Shown: positions 7,232-15,823, counted from the stretch's first letter. The stretch is 16,017 nucleotides of DNA from CAYZJD01 sp964478455 (GCA_964478455.1 CAYZJD010000068.1:1-16017); one strand, 5' to 3'. A program made the numbers and translations. Notes: a model not told the origin generated them from the sequence alone.

Positions 7232-7251
7232 TCCCCGGCTGCTGGCGGGGA
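7232..7251. repeat. GC-rich hairpin between dgoD and the aldolase gene
   Basis: TCCCCG (7232-7237) and CGGGGA (7246-7251) form a 6-bp stem with an 8-nt loop. It lies 13 nt after the dgoD stop in the direction of transcription and next to the 15-bp tandem repeat. No T-tract follows, so it is a poor intrinsic terminator. Hairpin plus the conserved-looking GTGTCAGGC stretch would also fit a REP element. Confidence 0.45.
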
Positions 7252-7264
7252 ACGGGCATCCTCG

Positions 7265-8518
7265 CTACCAGTCCACTACCGAGCCGTCGTCGGCGTCGTA
7301 GGTTTCCGGGTTGCGCCAGTCGTGGCCGATCTTGCCGGCCATGGCGTTCTCGTCGAGCTCAATGCCCAGGCCCGGTCCCGTGGGCAGGTCGAGATAGCCG
7401 TCCCGCAGGGTGAACGGCTTGGTGAGGTAGCCCTCGCCGAGGCTGACCTGTTCCTGGCAAAGGAAGTTCGGGATCGACGCCGCGATTTGCACCCCGGCGG
7501 CGAGCGAGATCGGCCCGAGCGGATTGTGCGGGGCGATCGAAGCATAGTAGGCCTCGGCCATTCCCGCGATCAGCCGCACCTCGGTAATGCCGCCGGCGTG
7601 GCAAAGATCGGGTTGCAGAATCGTGGCCGCGCGCTTCTCGAGCACCTCGCGGAAGCCCCACTTGGTGAACACCCTCTCCCCGGTGGCGATCGGCAAATGC
7701 GTGCCGCGCGCGATCTCGGCCATCACGTCGTGGTTCTGCGCCTGGCACGGCTCCTCGATGAACATCGGCTGGTGGGGCTCGAGCGCCTTGATCAGCAGCT
7801 TGGCGAGCGCGGGGCTGATGGCGCCGTGGAAGTCCACGCCGATATCGGCGTCGTTGCCGGCCGCCTGCCGCAATTCGGCGAATTTCTCGGCGGCGTACTG
7901 AACGGCGGCCGGGCTCTCCACGTAGCGCGCCGGCCTCTTGGTTGCCGGGCCAGTCTTGAAAGCAGTGAAGCCGCGGGCCCGCGCGGTCTTGATGTTCTCC
8001 GGCGTGCCGGCGTGGGCGTAGACGCGGATCCTGTTGCGCGTCGGCCCGCCGAGCAACTCATAGACAGGCACGCCGAGCGCCTTGCCCTTGATGTCCCACA
8101 GCGCCATGTCGATGCCGCTGAGGGCGCTGGTCAGGATAGGCCCGCCGCGATAGAACGCGTGGCGATAGATGGCCTGCCAGTGATGCACCACTTGGCGCGG
8201 ATCTTTTCCGACAAGGTACGGTTCAATCTCCTTGACGGCGGTGGCGCACGTCAGCGCGCGGCCTTCCGTGACCGGTTCGCCAAGGCCGACAATGCCCGCG
8301 TTCGTATGCACTTTCAGAAACAACCACCGCGGCTTGACAAGAAAGGTTTCGAGCTTCGTGATCTTCAGCTTGTCTTTCGGCGAGACCAGCGCTTCTTTGC
8401 CCGCGGCCTGCGGAACAGCGGCTTCGGCGCGATCGAAGGCCGTCCAACCGAGGCTCGCGAATGCGCCGGCGATGACCGACCGGCGCGTGGCGTGGGCATG
8501 ATTACGGTTCTTGGGCAC
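7265..8518 (-). CDS. dgoD: D-galactonate dehydratase with Tat signal (enolase superfamily)
   Basis: Dehydrates D-galactonate to 2-dehydro-3-deoxy-D-galactonate using Mg2+. GTG at 8516-8518 was chosen because AAGGAG lies 6 nt upstream; the earlier GTG at 8540-8542 has no such site. The protein is 417 residues. Metal ligands Asp229, Glu255 and Glu281, catalytic His231 (VDFHG) and His331 (APHNPLGP), and Glu356 (CQEQ) each lie exactly 46 residues beyond the E. coli DgoD positions 183, 209, 235, 185, 285 and 310. The catalytic body is therefore colinear and the extra length is N-terminal. That extension has ATRRSVIAGAFASLG (residues 10-24) followed by DRAEAA, a twin-arginine signal with an AxA-type site. 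The family is normally cytosolic. The paired aldolase supports a hexonate pathway. Confidence 0.92.
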   Translation of the reverse strand: MPKNRNHAHATRRSVIAGAFASLGWTAFDRAEAAVPQAAGKEALVSPKDKLKITKLETFLVKPRWLFLKVHTNAGIVGLGEPVTEGRALTCATAVKEIEPYLVGKDPRQVVHHWQAIYRHAFYRGGPILTSALSGIDMALWDIKGKALGVPVYELLGGPTRNRIRVYAHAGTPENIKTARARGFTAFKTGPATKRPARYVESPAAVQYAAEKFAELRQAAGNDADIGVDFHGAISPALAKLLIKALEPHQPMFIEEPCQAQNHDVMAEIARGTHLPIATGERVFTKWGFREVLEKRAATILQPDLCHAGGITEVRLIAGMAEAYYASIAPHNPLGPISLAAGVQIAASIPNFLCQEQVSLGEGYLTKPFTLRDGYLDLPTGPGLGIELDENAMAGKIGHDWRNPETYDADDGSVVDW

Positions 8519-8524
8519 GGCATT

Positions 8525-8530
8525 CTCCTT
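8525..8530 (-). promoter_or_regulatory. Shine-Dalgarno that sets the dgoD start
   Basis: AAGGAG on the minus strand, 6 nt before the GTG at 8516-8518. It falls inside the longer frame that would begin at 8542, which argues for the internal GTG and for the Tat signal lying near the true N-terminus. Confidence 0.75.
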
Positions 8531-8661
8531 GAAAGGCCCCACTGTATTCCCCGGAGAAGGGGGGATGCAAGCGGCGTGCTGGAGGGTTCATCCGCCTTCA
8601 TCCGCGGCCACACCAGGAACGGCCGGGAGAATCGTTGTGGAAGTGAAAGAAAGCGGCCGCG

Positions 8662-8934
8662 TTACAGTTCGATGCGGACCTGCTTCAGCGGCGACCCCTC
8701 GCCGCTGACAATGCGCACATTCTCGCGGGCGACGCCCAGTTCGCGCGCCAGCAGCCGGCACAGCTCGGCGTTTGCCTTGCCGCGCTCCGGCGCCGCCTGG
8801 AGCCGCACCTTGAGCGTGCCGTCGGCCAGCCAGCCCGCCACTTGGGAACGTCCGCTCTTCGGCGTTACCTTTACTCTCAGGAGCAGCTTGCCTTGGGCGC
8901 GGAGCTGCGGAACCAGCTTCGCGAGGTCACTCAT
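8662..8934 (-). CDS. DUF167/YggU family protein
   Basis: A 90-residue protein of the YggU/UPF0235 family. The core LLLRVKVTPKSGRSQVAGW (residues 17-35), the LKVRLQAAPERGKANAEL segment (41-58) and the C-terminal VRIVSGEGSPLKQVRIEL are family signatures; the variant APERGKANAEL is normal. The family is small, cytosolic and of unknown function, often found beside yggT or yggS, which are absent here. Its ATG overlaps the stop of the response regulator by 4 nt. About 120 bp without a gene separate its stop from the dgoD start. Confidence 0.9.
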   Translation of the reverse strand: MSDLAKLVPQLRAQGKLLLRVKVTPKSGRSQVAGWLADGTLKVRLQAAPERGKANAELCRLLARELGVARENVRIVSGEGSPLKQVRIEL

Positions 8935-9296
8935 GGCCGGGCCGCGGCAATCCCGGACAGCAAACCGAGGAGGTCCTCCGGGCGGAACGGCTTCTGAAGC
9001 ACCCGGGTGGCCATGCGCGCCTCCGGCCAGGGGGCTAGGTCCGCGGCCAGACCCGACAGGACGATGATCGGCACGGATGCGGACAGGCGGCGCACTTCTC
9101 GAATCAACGTCCGGCCGTCCTCGACGAGGGGCAGGCGCAGGTCCATCACCATCGCGTCCGGGCGCACTTGCCGAAAGGCAGCCAGCGCCTGAGGCTGATT
9201 GCCGGCGCTGTGCACGGTGTGACCCTCCGCCTCCAGGATCAGCCGGCGCGTCTGGAGCTGGTCCGGATCGTCATCGACAAGGAGGATACGGGCCAT
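8931..9296 (-). CDS. Single-domain response regulator (CheY-like receiver)
   Basis: A 121-residue stand-alone receiver domain. Phosphoacceptor Asp52 (VMDLRLP) sits with the acidic pocket Asp8-Asp10 (LLVDDDPD), Ser81 (IVLSG) in the Thr/Ser position, and Lys102-Pro103 (LQKPF). All residues needed for phosphorylation are present, and there is no output domain. No histidine kinase gene is within the window, so the partner is unknown. It lies 9 nt after an FxLYD-like membrane protein and overlaps the YggU-like gene by 4 nt, so all three are likely one transcript. Shifts in signalling or chemotaxis are possible roles but not indicated. Confidence 0.92.
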   Translation of the reverse strand: MARILLVDDDPDQLQTRRLILEAEGHTVHSAGNQPQALAAFRQVRPDAMVMDLRLPLVEDGRTLIREVRRLSASVPIIVLSGLAADLAPWPEARMATRVLQKPFRPEDLLGLLSGIAAARP

Positions 9297-9305
9297 CGGC
9301 CGGTC

Positions 9306-9791
9306 TCAGTCAAACAGGATCTGGGCGATGACCAGTTGGGGCATGCCCTGGTTCCAGCTCTGGGGAAGACTGTCGAAGGGAAGGCGGAAGGCCTTCGTTT
9401 CGCCGGGCTTCAAGCCGCCCAGGTGGCTCCTGACGATCTCGACCCGCTCCCGCAGAACGATCTGGCCGTAAGGATCGTAGAACACGCAGTGAATGGATAC
9501 CGAACGGAGGGCGCGGTCGCCTTGATTGCTGATCTTGCCCACGATTTCCACCACGGTCTGCTTCATGTAGCTTTCCGTGGCTTTCATCTGGACTTCGCTC
9601 AGCTTCAGGTGCTTCACGTAGGCCTTCGCTTCGGCGGTGAGAACCGGCCCGGCAGGCTTCTGCCGGCGGGCCAGGTATTCCAGGTAAAGGAAGGCGGCCA
9701 CGCCAAGGACGATGACTCCAAGAATCGCGACGGCGGCGTTCGAGAGCCGCCTCGATGGGCGCCGGTCCGATGCTTCAGTTGCCGACCGCAT
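9306..9791 (-). CDS. Membrane-anchored protein with FxLYD/DUF2393-like domain
   Basis: A 161-residue protein with a basic N-terminus (residues 10-16), one membrane helix at about 18-37, and an extracytoplasmic region from about 48. The rest, with VVEIVGKISNQGDRALRSVS, FYDPYGQIV, the GGLKPGETKAFRLPF turn and a final IAQILFD, has the pattern of the beta-sandwich FxLYD or DUF2393 domain found on bacterial surface proteins. Function is unknown. The ATG at 9789-9791 follows AGGAG with a short 3-nt spacer; the open frame extends much further upstream, but that part lies opposite the DinB gene and is not believed. The start faces the divergent DinB gene across 36 bp. Confidence 0.8.
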   Translation of the reverse strand: MRSATEASDRRPSRRLSNAAVAILGVIVLGVAAFLYLEYLARRQKPAGPVLTAEAKAYVKHLKLSEVQMKATESYMKQTVVEIVGKISNQGDRALRSVSIHCVFYDPYGQIVLRERVEIVRSHLGGLKPGETKAFRLPFDSLPQSWNQGMPQLVIAQILFD

Positions 9792-9827
9792 AAGCTCCTG
9801 CAACAGTATAAATGAGGTGCAACCAGC

Positions 9828-10334
9828 ATGGCCGATCCAATGACCGCGGACACGGTGAAGAACGCCGCGCGCATACTTTCCCGGTTGCGGCAGCAGACGG
9901 AGGACGTCCGCCGGCTTACCGCCGGCCTGGACGAACAGGGGCTGGGCCGGCGCGTCTTCCACGACAAGTGGTCTCTCAAAGAGCTCGTTGCCCACCTGCA
10001 CCGCGTGCAGCAGGTTTTTGAGGGCCGCGTGGACGCGATGCTGAAGCGGGACAATCCCGAGATCGAGCCCTACGAGCCGGAGGGGGACAACCTGTTTGAG
10101 ACGATGGCGGCGCGTCCGGCGGCGGCGGTACTGCCGGCCTTCTTCAACGACCGGGAGCGGCTGCTGAGAGGGTTGGAGTCCCTGGGGCCGGAGGCCTGGT
10201 TGCGGACCGGAACACACCCCGAGTTTCCAGGTTACGGCGTCCTTTTCCAGATCGAGTACATGGCGCACCACGAGGCGCACCACATTTACCAGATGTTCCA
10301 GCGGCGGGCGCAACTGGCGAGGGGTGAGGAGTAG
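9828..10334 (+). CDS. DinB-like (DUF664/DinB_2) putative metal-dependent protein
   Basis: A 168-residue four-helix-bundle protein of the DinB/YfiT superfamily. The metal ligand pattern is visible: HDKWSLKELVAHLHRV gives His56 on the second helix, and the C-terminal YMAHHEAHHIYQM gives His148 and His152. Relatives include thiol-S-transferases and DNA-damage-induced proteins; the actual reaction is unknown. The name reflects the fold and not DNA polymerase IV. GAGG lies 10 nt before the ATG; the ATG at codon 5 is an alternative start. It is transcribed divergently from the FxLYD gene and is followed 77 bp later by the gamma-CA-like frame. Confidence 0.86.
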   Translation: MADPMTADTVKNAARILSRLRQQTEDVRRLTAGLDEQGLGRRVFHDKWSLKELVAHLHRVQQVFEGRVDAMLKRDNPEIEPYEPEGDNLFETMAARPAAAVLPAFFNDRERLLRGLESLGPEAWLRTGTHPEFPGYGVLFQIEYMAHHEAHHIYQMFQRRAQLARGEE

Positions 10335-10385
10335 AAGCGAGGCCCTATCGGCACGGCGTCGCGAAGCCGCTCTCGCTGCGTGTGC

Positions 10386-10391
10386 TAGCAT
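10386..10391 (+). promoter_or_regulatory. Possible extended -10 ahead of the gamma-CA remnant/hisS unit
   Basis: TGCTAGCAT (10383-10391) matches the TGnTAnnnT extended -10 pattern about 20 bp before the ATG at 10412. No good -35 was found. The gap 10335-10411 also contains AGCGAG (10336-10341) facing CTCGCT (10372-10377), a possible long-loop fold after the DinB stop. Confidence 0.25.
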
Positions 10392-10411
10392 ATGGGATTC
10401 AGCATCGCAGG

Positions 10412-10597
10412 ATGATTCGCGCCTATCGCGGCGTAGTGTCGAGTGACGTCGCGTCCGCAGACATTGATCCCAGCGCCCAGGTGATCGGAGTCGTCGAGGT
10501 CGGCGAGCAGTCCACCATCTGGCCGAACGGCGAGGTCCGCCAGGGCGTGGATCTCATCCGCTTCGGTTTACAGACGTACCTGGAAGACAACTCATGA
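10412..10597 (+). pseudogene. Truncated gamma-carbonic-anhydrase-like (left-handed beta-helix) frame
   Basis: A 61-residue frame reading MIRAYRGVVS, IDPSAQVIGVVEVGEQS, IWPNGEVRQGVDLIRFG and TYLEDNS. This matches the first third of YrdA/CaiE-type gamma-carbonic anhydrases, whose consensus is roughly IDPSAxVIGDVxIG, SxIWxNxVVRGD, IxIGxxTNIQDNS. The alignment needs no gaps. The family is usually about 170-180 residues with three metal-binding histidines after the DNS point; all are missing because a TGA follows. The conserved RGD is changed (VRQGV, residues 42-46), so the preserved part has decayed too. The TGA overlaps the hisS ATG by 4 nt. It is best read as a remnant left by deletion, possibly retained because it feeds ribosomes into hisS. 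An in-frame GTG at 10382 is a less likely start. Confidence 0.75.
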
Positions 10598-11848
10598 TCC
10601 GCGCGCCGAAGGGAACCCGGGACATCCTGCCGCCTTCAAGCGCGGTGTGGAGCTTTGTCGAGAGGCGGGCCAGTGAGATCTGCCGCGCGTACAACTATCA
10701 CGAAATCCGGACGCCGGTCTTTGAAGAGACCCTCCTGTTCGCGCGGGGCGTCGGCGAGGAGACCGACATCGTCACCAAGGAGATGTACACCTTCGAGGAC
10801 CGCGACGGCGCCTCCCTGACGCTGCGGCCGGAGTGTACCGCCTCGGTGATCCGCGCTTACATCGAGCACCGGCTGGACCAGCAGCCAGGGCTTCTGAAGC
10901 TGTACTACATGGGGCCGATGTTTCGCCGCGAGCGGCCGCAAAAAGGACGTTACCGCCAGTTTTTCCAGATCGGCGCGGAAGCCATCGGCTCCGAGTCGCC
11001 GGCCGTGGATGCCGAGGTCATCGAACTGGCGATGGAAATCCTCGGAGGCGTCGGCGTCGAGGGCGCTACCCTGCTGTTGAACTCGGTCGGCTGTCTGAAC
11101 TGCCGCCCGCGGTTCGTCGCCGCCCTTCGCGAGCGACTGAAGGTGGTGGCGCCGAAGATGTGCGCCGACTGCCGGCGGCGGGTAGACTCCAACCCGCTCC
11201 GCGTTCTGGACTGCAAGGTGGAATCGGACCAGACGATCATTGAGAAGTTGCCGTCGGTGTTGGAGCACCTGTGCGCGGACTGTCGCGAGCACTTCGATGC
11301 GGTGCGCGCCTATTTGGGCGATCGCGGCATCTCGTACGAGTTGCGGCCCCGGCTGGTGCGTGGCCTCGACTACTACATGCGCACAACTTTCGAGATCGTT
11401 CACGGGGCGCTTGGGGCCCAGAACGCCGTTTGCGGCGGCGGGCGATACGACGGCCTGGCCGAGGCGCTGGGCTCGAAGGTCCACTCGCCCGGCATTGGCT
11501 TCTCGATCGGGCAGGACCGGCTGGTGATGACGCTGGAAGAGACCAGACCCGGCGCGCACGCTCCCGCTTTGGACGTTTTCATGGTGCCGATGAGCGAGCC
11601 GGCGTTCCGGCGGTTATCCGTGGTGGCGCGCGACCTGCGCAAGCAGGGCAGGACGGTGGAGCTTCCTCCAGAGACCAGACTCAAGCGAGGGCTCGAACTG
11701 GCCAACAAGCTAGGCGCCCGCTACGCGCTGATTGTCGGAGACGATGAGATCGCCTCGGAAACCTATCTTCTGAAGGATATGGCCACCGGCGAGCAGGAGA
11801 CCGTGAGCCTCAGCGGCCTGTACGAGCGACTGAACCTGAAGCTGTCCT

Positions 11849-11856
<8 letters not shown>
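10594..11856 (+). CDS. hisS: Histidyl-tRNA synthetase
   Basis: A class II synthetase of 420 residues, the normal length, charging tRNA-His in the cytosol. The N-terminal APKGTRDILPP opens the family. Motif 2 is GPMFRRERPQKGRYRQFFQ (107-125), the histidine-binding HisA loops are RGLDYY (256-261) and GGGRYD (281-286), and motif 3 is GIGFSIGQDRL (300-310). The anticodon-binding domain covers about 325-415. The insertion region carries paired cysteines, C167/C170, C190/C193 and C227/C230, plus C207, the Cys-rich variant seen in many bacteria and suggestive of a zinc site. The start overlaps the upstream remnant frame by 4 nt, and the end overlaps aspS by 8 nt. Confidence 0.97.
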
Positions 11857-13630
<1,774 letters not shown>

Positions 13631-13633
<3 letters not shown>

Positions 13634-13666
13634 CCCGCTGCCGGGCACGAACCCGGCGCCGGGCTA
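13631..13666. terminator. Bidirectional palindrome spanning both convergent stop codons
   Basis: Arms 13631-13645 and 13652-13666 pair at 13 of 15 positions around a 6-nt loop. The outer 7 bp (TAGCCCG/CGGGCTA) and inner 6 bp (GCCGGG/CCCGGC) are perfect, with two mismatches between them. The aspS TAG is the first three bases on the plus strand and the oxidoreductase TAG is the last three read on the minus strand. No T-tract follows on either side, so it may work as a stem-dependent or Rho-assisted bidirectional terminator. Confidence 0.65.
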
Positions 13667-15022
13667 TGTCTTCGGCGGCTTCGCTGCGACCTTCCAACTC
13701 TTCTCGTGGAAGTACAGCACCCGTCCCTCGCGGTGCGACTGGACGGCCATGCTGATCAGCACTTGCGCCTTCGCGCCGGTGTCGGCGTCGAGCGTAGGCT
13801 TCTGCCGCGTCCGCACGCAATCGAGGAAGTTCCGGATGTGGATGCCGATCGCGTCCCATTCCCCTTCGCCGGGCTGCTCCACCGGGATCTTGATCTCCTG
13901 ATCGCCCCACCTGGCCTTGTATTCGTCGCTGATGACTTCCTTTTCCGGCCTCACGATGATGTGCGGCGTCAGCCCCTCAAACATCCCGTGCTCCACCATG
14001 ATGAGAGTCCCCTCGTGGCCACGGATCAGGCCTGGGATGTGCTGCGAGTTGGCCATCGAGGAGCTCAGCACGATCGAGTGTCCCTGCGCATACTCGCCAA
14101 TGAGATGGAAGGTGTCGGGGACGTCCCGGCCGTCCTTGAAAACGTAGTTGCCACCGCCGGCCATCACCTTGTAAGGAAACTGCGGCTGTCCCCAACAGAT
14201 GTTCAGCGGCGCCGCCACATGGTAGAACAGGTCGGTCGCCGTCCCGCCGGAGTAGTCCCAGTATTTCCGGAAGCGGAAGAATCGGTCCGGATCCCAGGGG
14301 CGCTTCTCCGCGGACCCCAACCACATCTTCCAATCGATGAAGTTGTCGCCCTTGCCAGTGGGTCCCGCATCCTTGTCAATGGGCCAGTTCCACTCGCCTT
14401 CCTTCGAGTTGCGGTGATAGGAGCCCTGGCTCATGATCATCTTGCCGAGCATGCCATCGGCGATCACCTTCCTGGCCTTGTGCCACTGGTCGGCCGAGGT
14501 GGTTTGGGAGCCGACCTGGAGCACTCGCTTCGTCTCACGCACGGTATCGACCAGGCGCCGGGCCTCCTCGACGGTGTGACACATCGGCTTCTCCAGGTAG
14601 ACATCCTTGCCGCGGTCCATCGCCTCCAGCGCCATCTTCGCGTGCCAGTGGTCGGGTGTGGCGATGATAACCGCATCGATATCGCTCCGGTTGATGATCT
14701 CGCGATAGTCCAGGTAGCCATCGCACTTGTAACGCTCCTTGCATTTGGTGACGCGCTTCTGCCAGACGTCGCAGACGGCGACGATCCGGCACGGGTTCGA
14801 CTTTTCGCCGATCTTGGCGAACTCGCCCGCGAGGTACTCGCCGCGGCCGCCAACGCCGATGATGCCGAGGTTGATCTGATCATTGGCGCCGAGCACCCTC
14901 CCGGAGGCCGCTTTGGCCTCCTGCGCGCCCAATGTCTTTGCGGCCAGGCCGAAAGCTGCGCTCGCGCGGGCCGCGTCCTTGATGAAATCTCTACGATTCA
15001 GCGGGGCAGGATTGCCGGACAT
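13664..15022 (-). CDS. Tat-exported Gfo/Idh/MocA family NAD(P)-dependent oxidoreductase
   Basis: A 452-residue protein likely oxidising or reducing a sugar or polyol outside the cytoplasmic membrane. ATG at 15020-15022 was chosen because AAGGAG lies 8 nt upstream; the frame stays open 21 codons further without such a site. NRRDFIKDAARASAAFG (residues 9-25) is a twin-arginine signal, with cleavage probably near 36-40. The Rossmann motif GIIGVGGRG is at 53-61, EKP (with the usual catalytic lysine, Lys145) at 144-146, and the Asp264/His268 pair (TATDLFYHVA) in the position often used for catalysis or metal binding. Substrate is unknown. Such paralogues are abundant in soil Acidobacteriota and Planctomycetota. 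It is convergent with aspS and has its own upstream region of about 150 bp. Confidence 0.9.
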   Translation of the reverse strand: MSGNPAPLNRRDFIKDAARASAAFGLAAKTLGAQEAKAASGRVLGANDQINLGIIGVGGRGEYLAGEFAKIGEKSNPCRIVAVCDVWQKRVTKCKERYKCDGYLDYREIINRSDIDAVIIATPDHWHAKMALEAMDRGKDVYLEKPMCHTVEEARRLVDTVRETKRVLQVGSQTTSADQWHKARKVIADGMLGKMIMSQGSYHRNSKEGEWNWPIDKDAGPTGKGDNFIDWKMWLGSAEKRPWDPDRFFRFRKYWDYSGGTATDLFYHVAAPLNICWGQPQFPYKVMAGGGNYVFKDGRDVPDTFHLIGEYAQGHSIVLSSSMANSQHIPGLIRGHEGTLIMVEHGMFEGLTPHIIVRPEKEVISDEYKARWGDQEIKIPVEQPGEGEWDAIGIHIRNFLDCVRTRQKPTLDADTGAKAQVLISMAVQSHREGRVLYFHEKSWKVAAKPPKT

Positions 15023-15091
15023 GGTAATGACTCCTTCGGAGGTTCGGACAACCGGAAAGGTTCTGGAATCTGAAAGCGGAACCAAGGCGCA

Positions 15092-15116
15092 ATTCTATCA
15101 GAGCCGGCCTCTCTGC
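15092..15116 (-). promoter_or_regulatory. Possible promoter with adjoining inverted repeat for the Gfo/Idh gene
   Basis: On the minus strand TAGAAT (15097-15092) matches the -10 consensus at 5 of 6 bases, about 70 nt before the start codon. Just upstream, CAGAG (15099-15103) and CTCTG (15110-15114) form a short inverted repeat around CCGGCC that could be an operator. No good -35 was seen. The rest of 15023-15175 holds no gene. Confidence 0.35.
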
Positions 15117-15175
15117 TACTAACCGCAGCTTTCTTGCCGAGCGCGACGATTTTCCTGCTGCGAAACCGCGCCGCG

Positions 15176-15823
15176 TTAGCGGACCTCCTCTGCCTTTTTT
15201 CGGAACGCCTCCCACCAGATGTACAAAGCAGCCACATTGGCCAGGACGACGACTAGGTTCCCGGTCAGCCACAAGCTTGGTGAGAGCTCCCGCAGAGAAT
15301 GGCCGATCGCTTTGCCGGCCATCTCGATGCCCAGGCCTCCGCTTAAAAGCAGCAACCTGCGGTCCGCATGCCTGTTCCGGATCAACACCGCCCAAAGAAC
15401 CAGGTTGAGCAGGACCGCGCAGAAGCCCAGATTGCGGCTCAGCTTCGTCATCCACAAGCCGAAGAGAGGATCGCGTGTGAGAACCGCGGACACCGCGGTG
15501 AACAGGAACGCGCCGGCTACGAGCCAGCGACGGGTCGCCGCCCGGCCTGGATTGGTCCCCATTCCCGAGTGCACCAGGGAGATGACCAGTACGAAAACGA
15601 GCGCCTGGAGGACGGCGTCGCTCATCCAGTAGAATCTCGACATTCGCTTCGAGATCTCCGGATCAAAGAAAATTGCCGCATTGACAACCGTGATGGGAAG
15701 CAGCACGGTCATGTAAACGAAGAACACGCGAAATCGGCGACCGAACCCCTTCAGCAGCGAGATGAGGATCAGAACTTGAAAGACGATACCCGATCCTATA
15801 GGAATCGCCCACAACCAGGTCAT
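15176..15823 (-). CDS. Seven-helix integral membrane protein of unknown function
   Basis: A 215-residue, strongly hydrophobic protein with about seven predicted membrane helices at 4-24, 33-52, 66-84, 99-115, 130-148, 156-174 and 185-204. Short basic loops (RRFR at 29-32, RNRHADRR at 149-156, FRKKAEE near the end) place the C-terminus in the cytosol by the positive-inside rule. No catalytic motif was recognised. Codon use and GC match the neighbours and hydrophobicity runs through the whole frame, so it is believed to be a real gene. The ATG lacks a clear Shine-Dalgarno. It lies 153 bp upstream of the Gfo/Idh gene on the same strand. Confidence 0.75.
   Translation of the reverse strand: MTWLWAIPIGSGIVFQVLILISLLKGFGRRFRVFFVYMTVLLPITVVNAAIFFDPEISKRMSRFYWMSDAVLQALVFVLVISLVHSGMGTNPGRAATRRWLVAGAFLFTAVSAVLTRDPLFGLWMTKLSRNLGFCAVLLNLVLWAVLIRNRHADRRLLLLSGGLGIEMAGKAIGHSLRELSPSLWLTGNLVVVLANVAALYIWWEAFRKKAEEVR

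Noticed and set aside
8519..8542. Eight-residue N-terminal extension of dgoD from GTG at 8542
   Set aside because: It would place the AAGGAG site inside the coding region; the GTG at 8518 has ideal spacing and puts the Tat motif near the N-terminus.
7163..9067. A 634-codon open frame on the plus strand
   Set aside because: It lies opposite dgoD, the YggU gene and other supported genes, is arginine/alanine-rich with no family motif, and is a typical GC-rich antisense shadow.
9792..10391. N-terminal 200 codons that would extend the FxLYD gene upstream
   Set aside because: That part is antisense to the DinB gene; a Shine-Dalgarno and membrane helix support the start at 9791.
10412..10597. The short frame before hisS as a histidine attenuator leader peptide
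   Set aside because: It contains no histidine codons, and its similarity to gamma-carbonic anhydrases explains it better.
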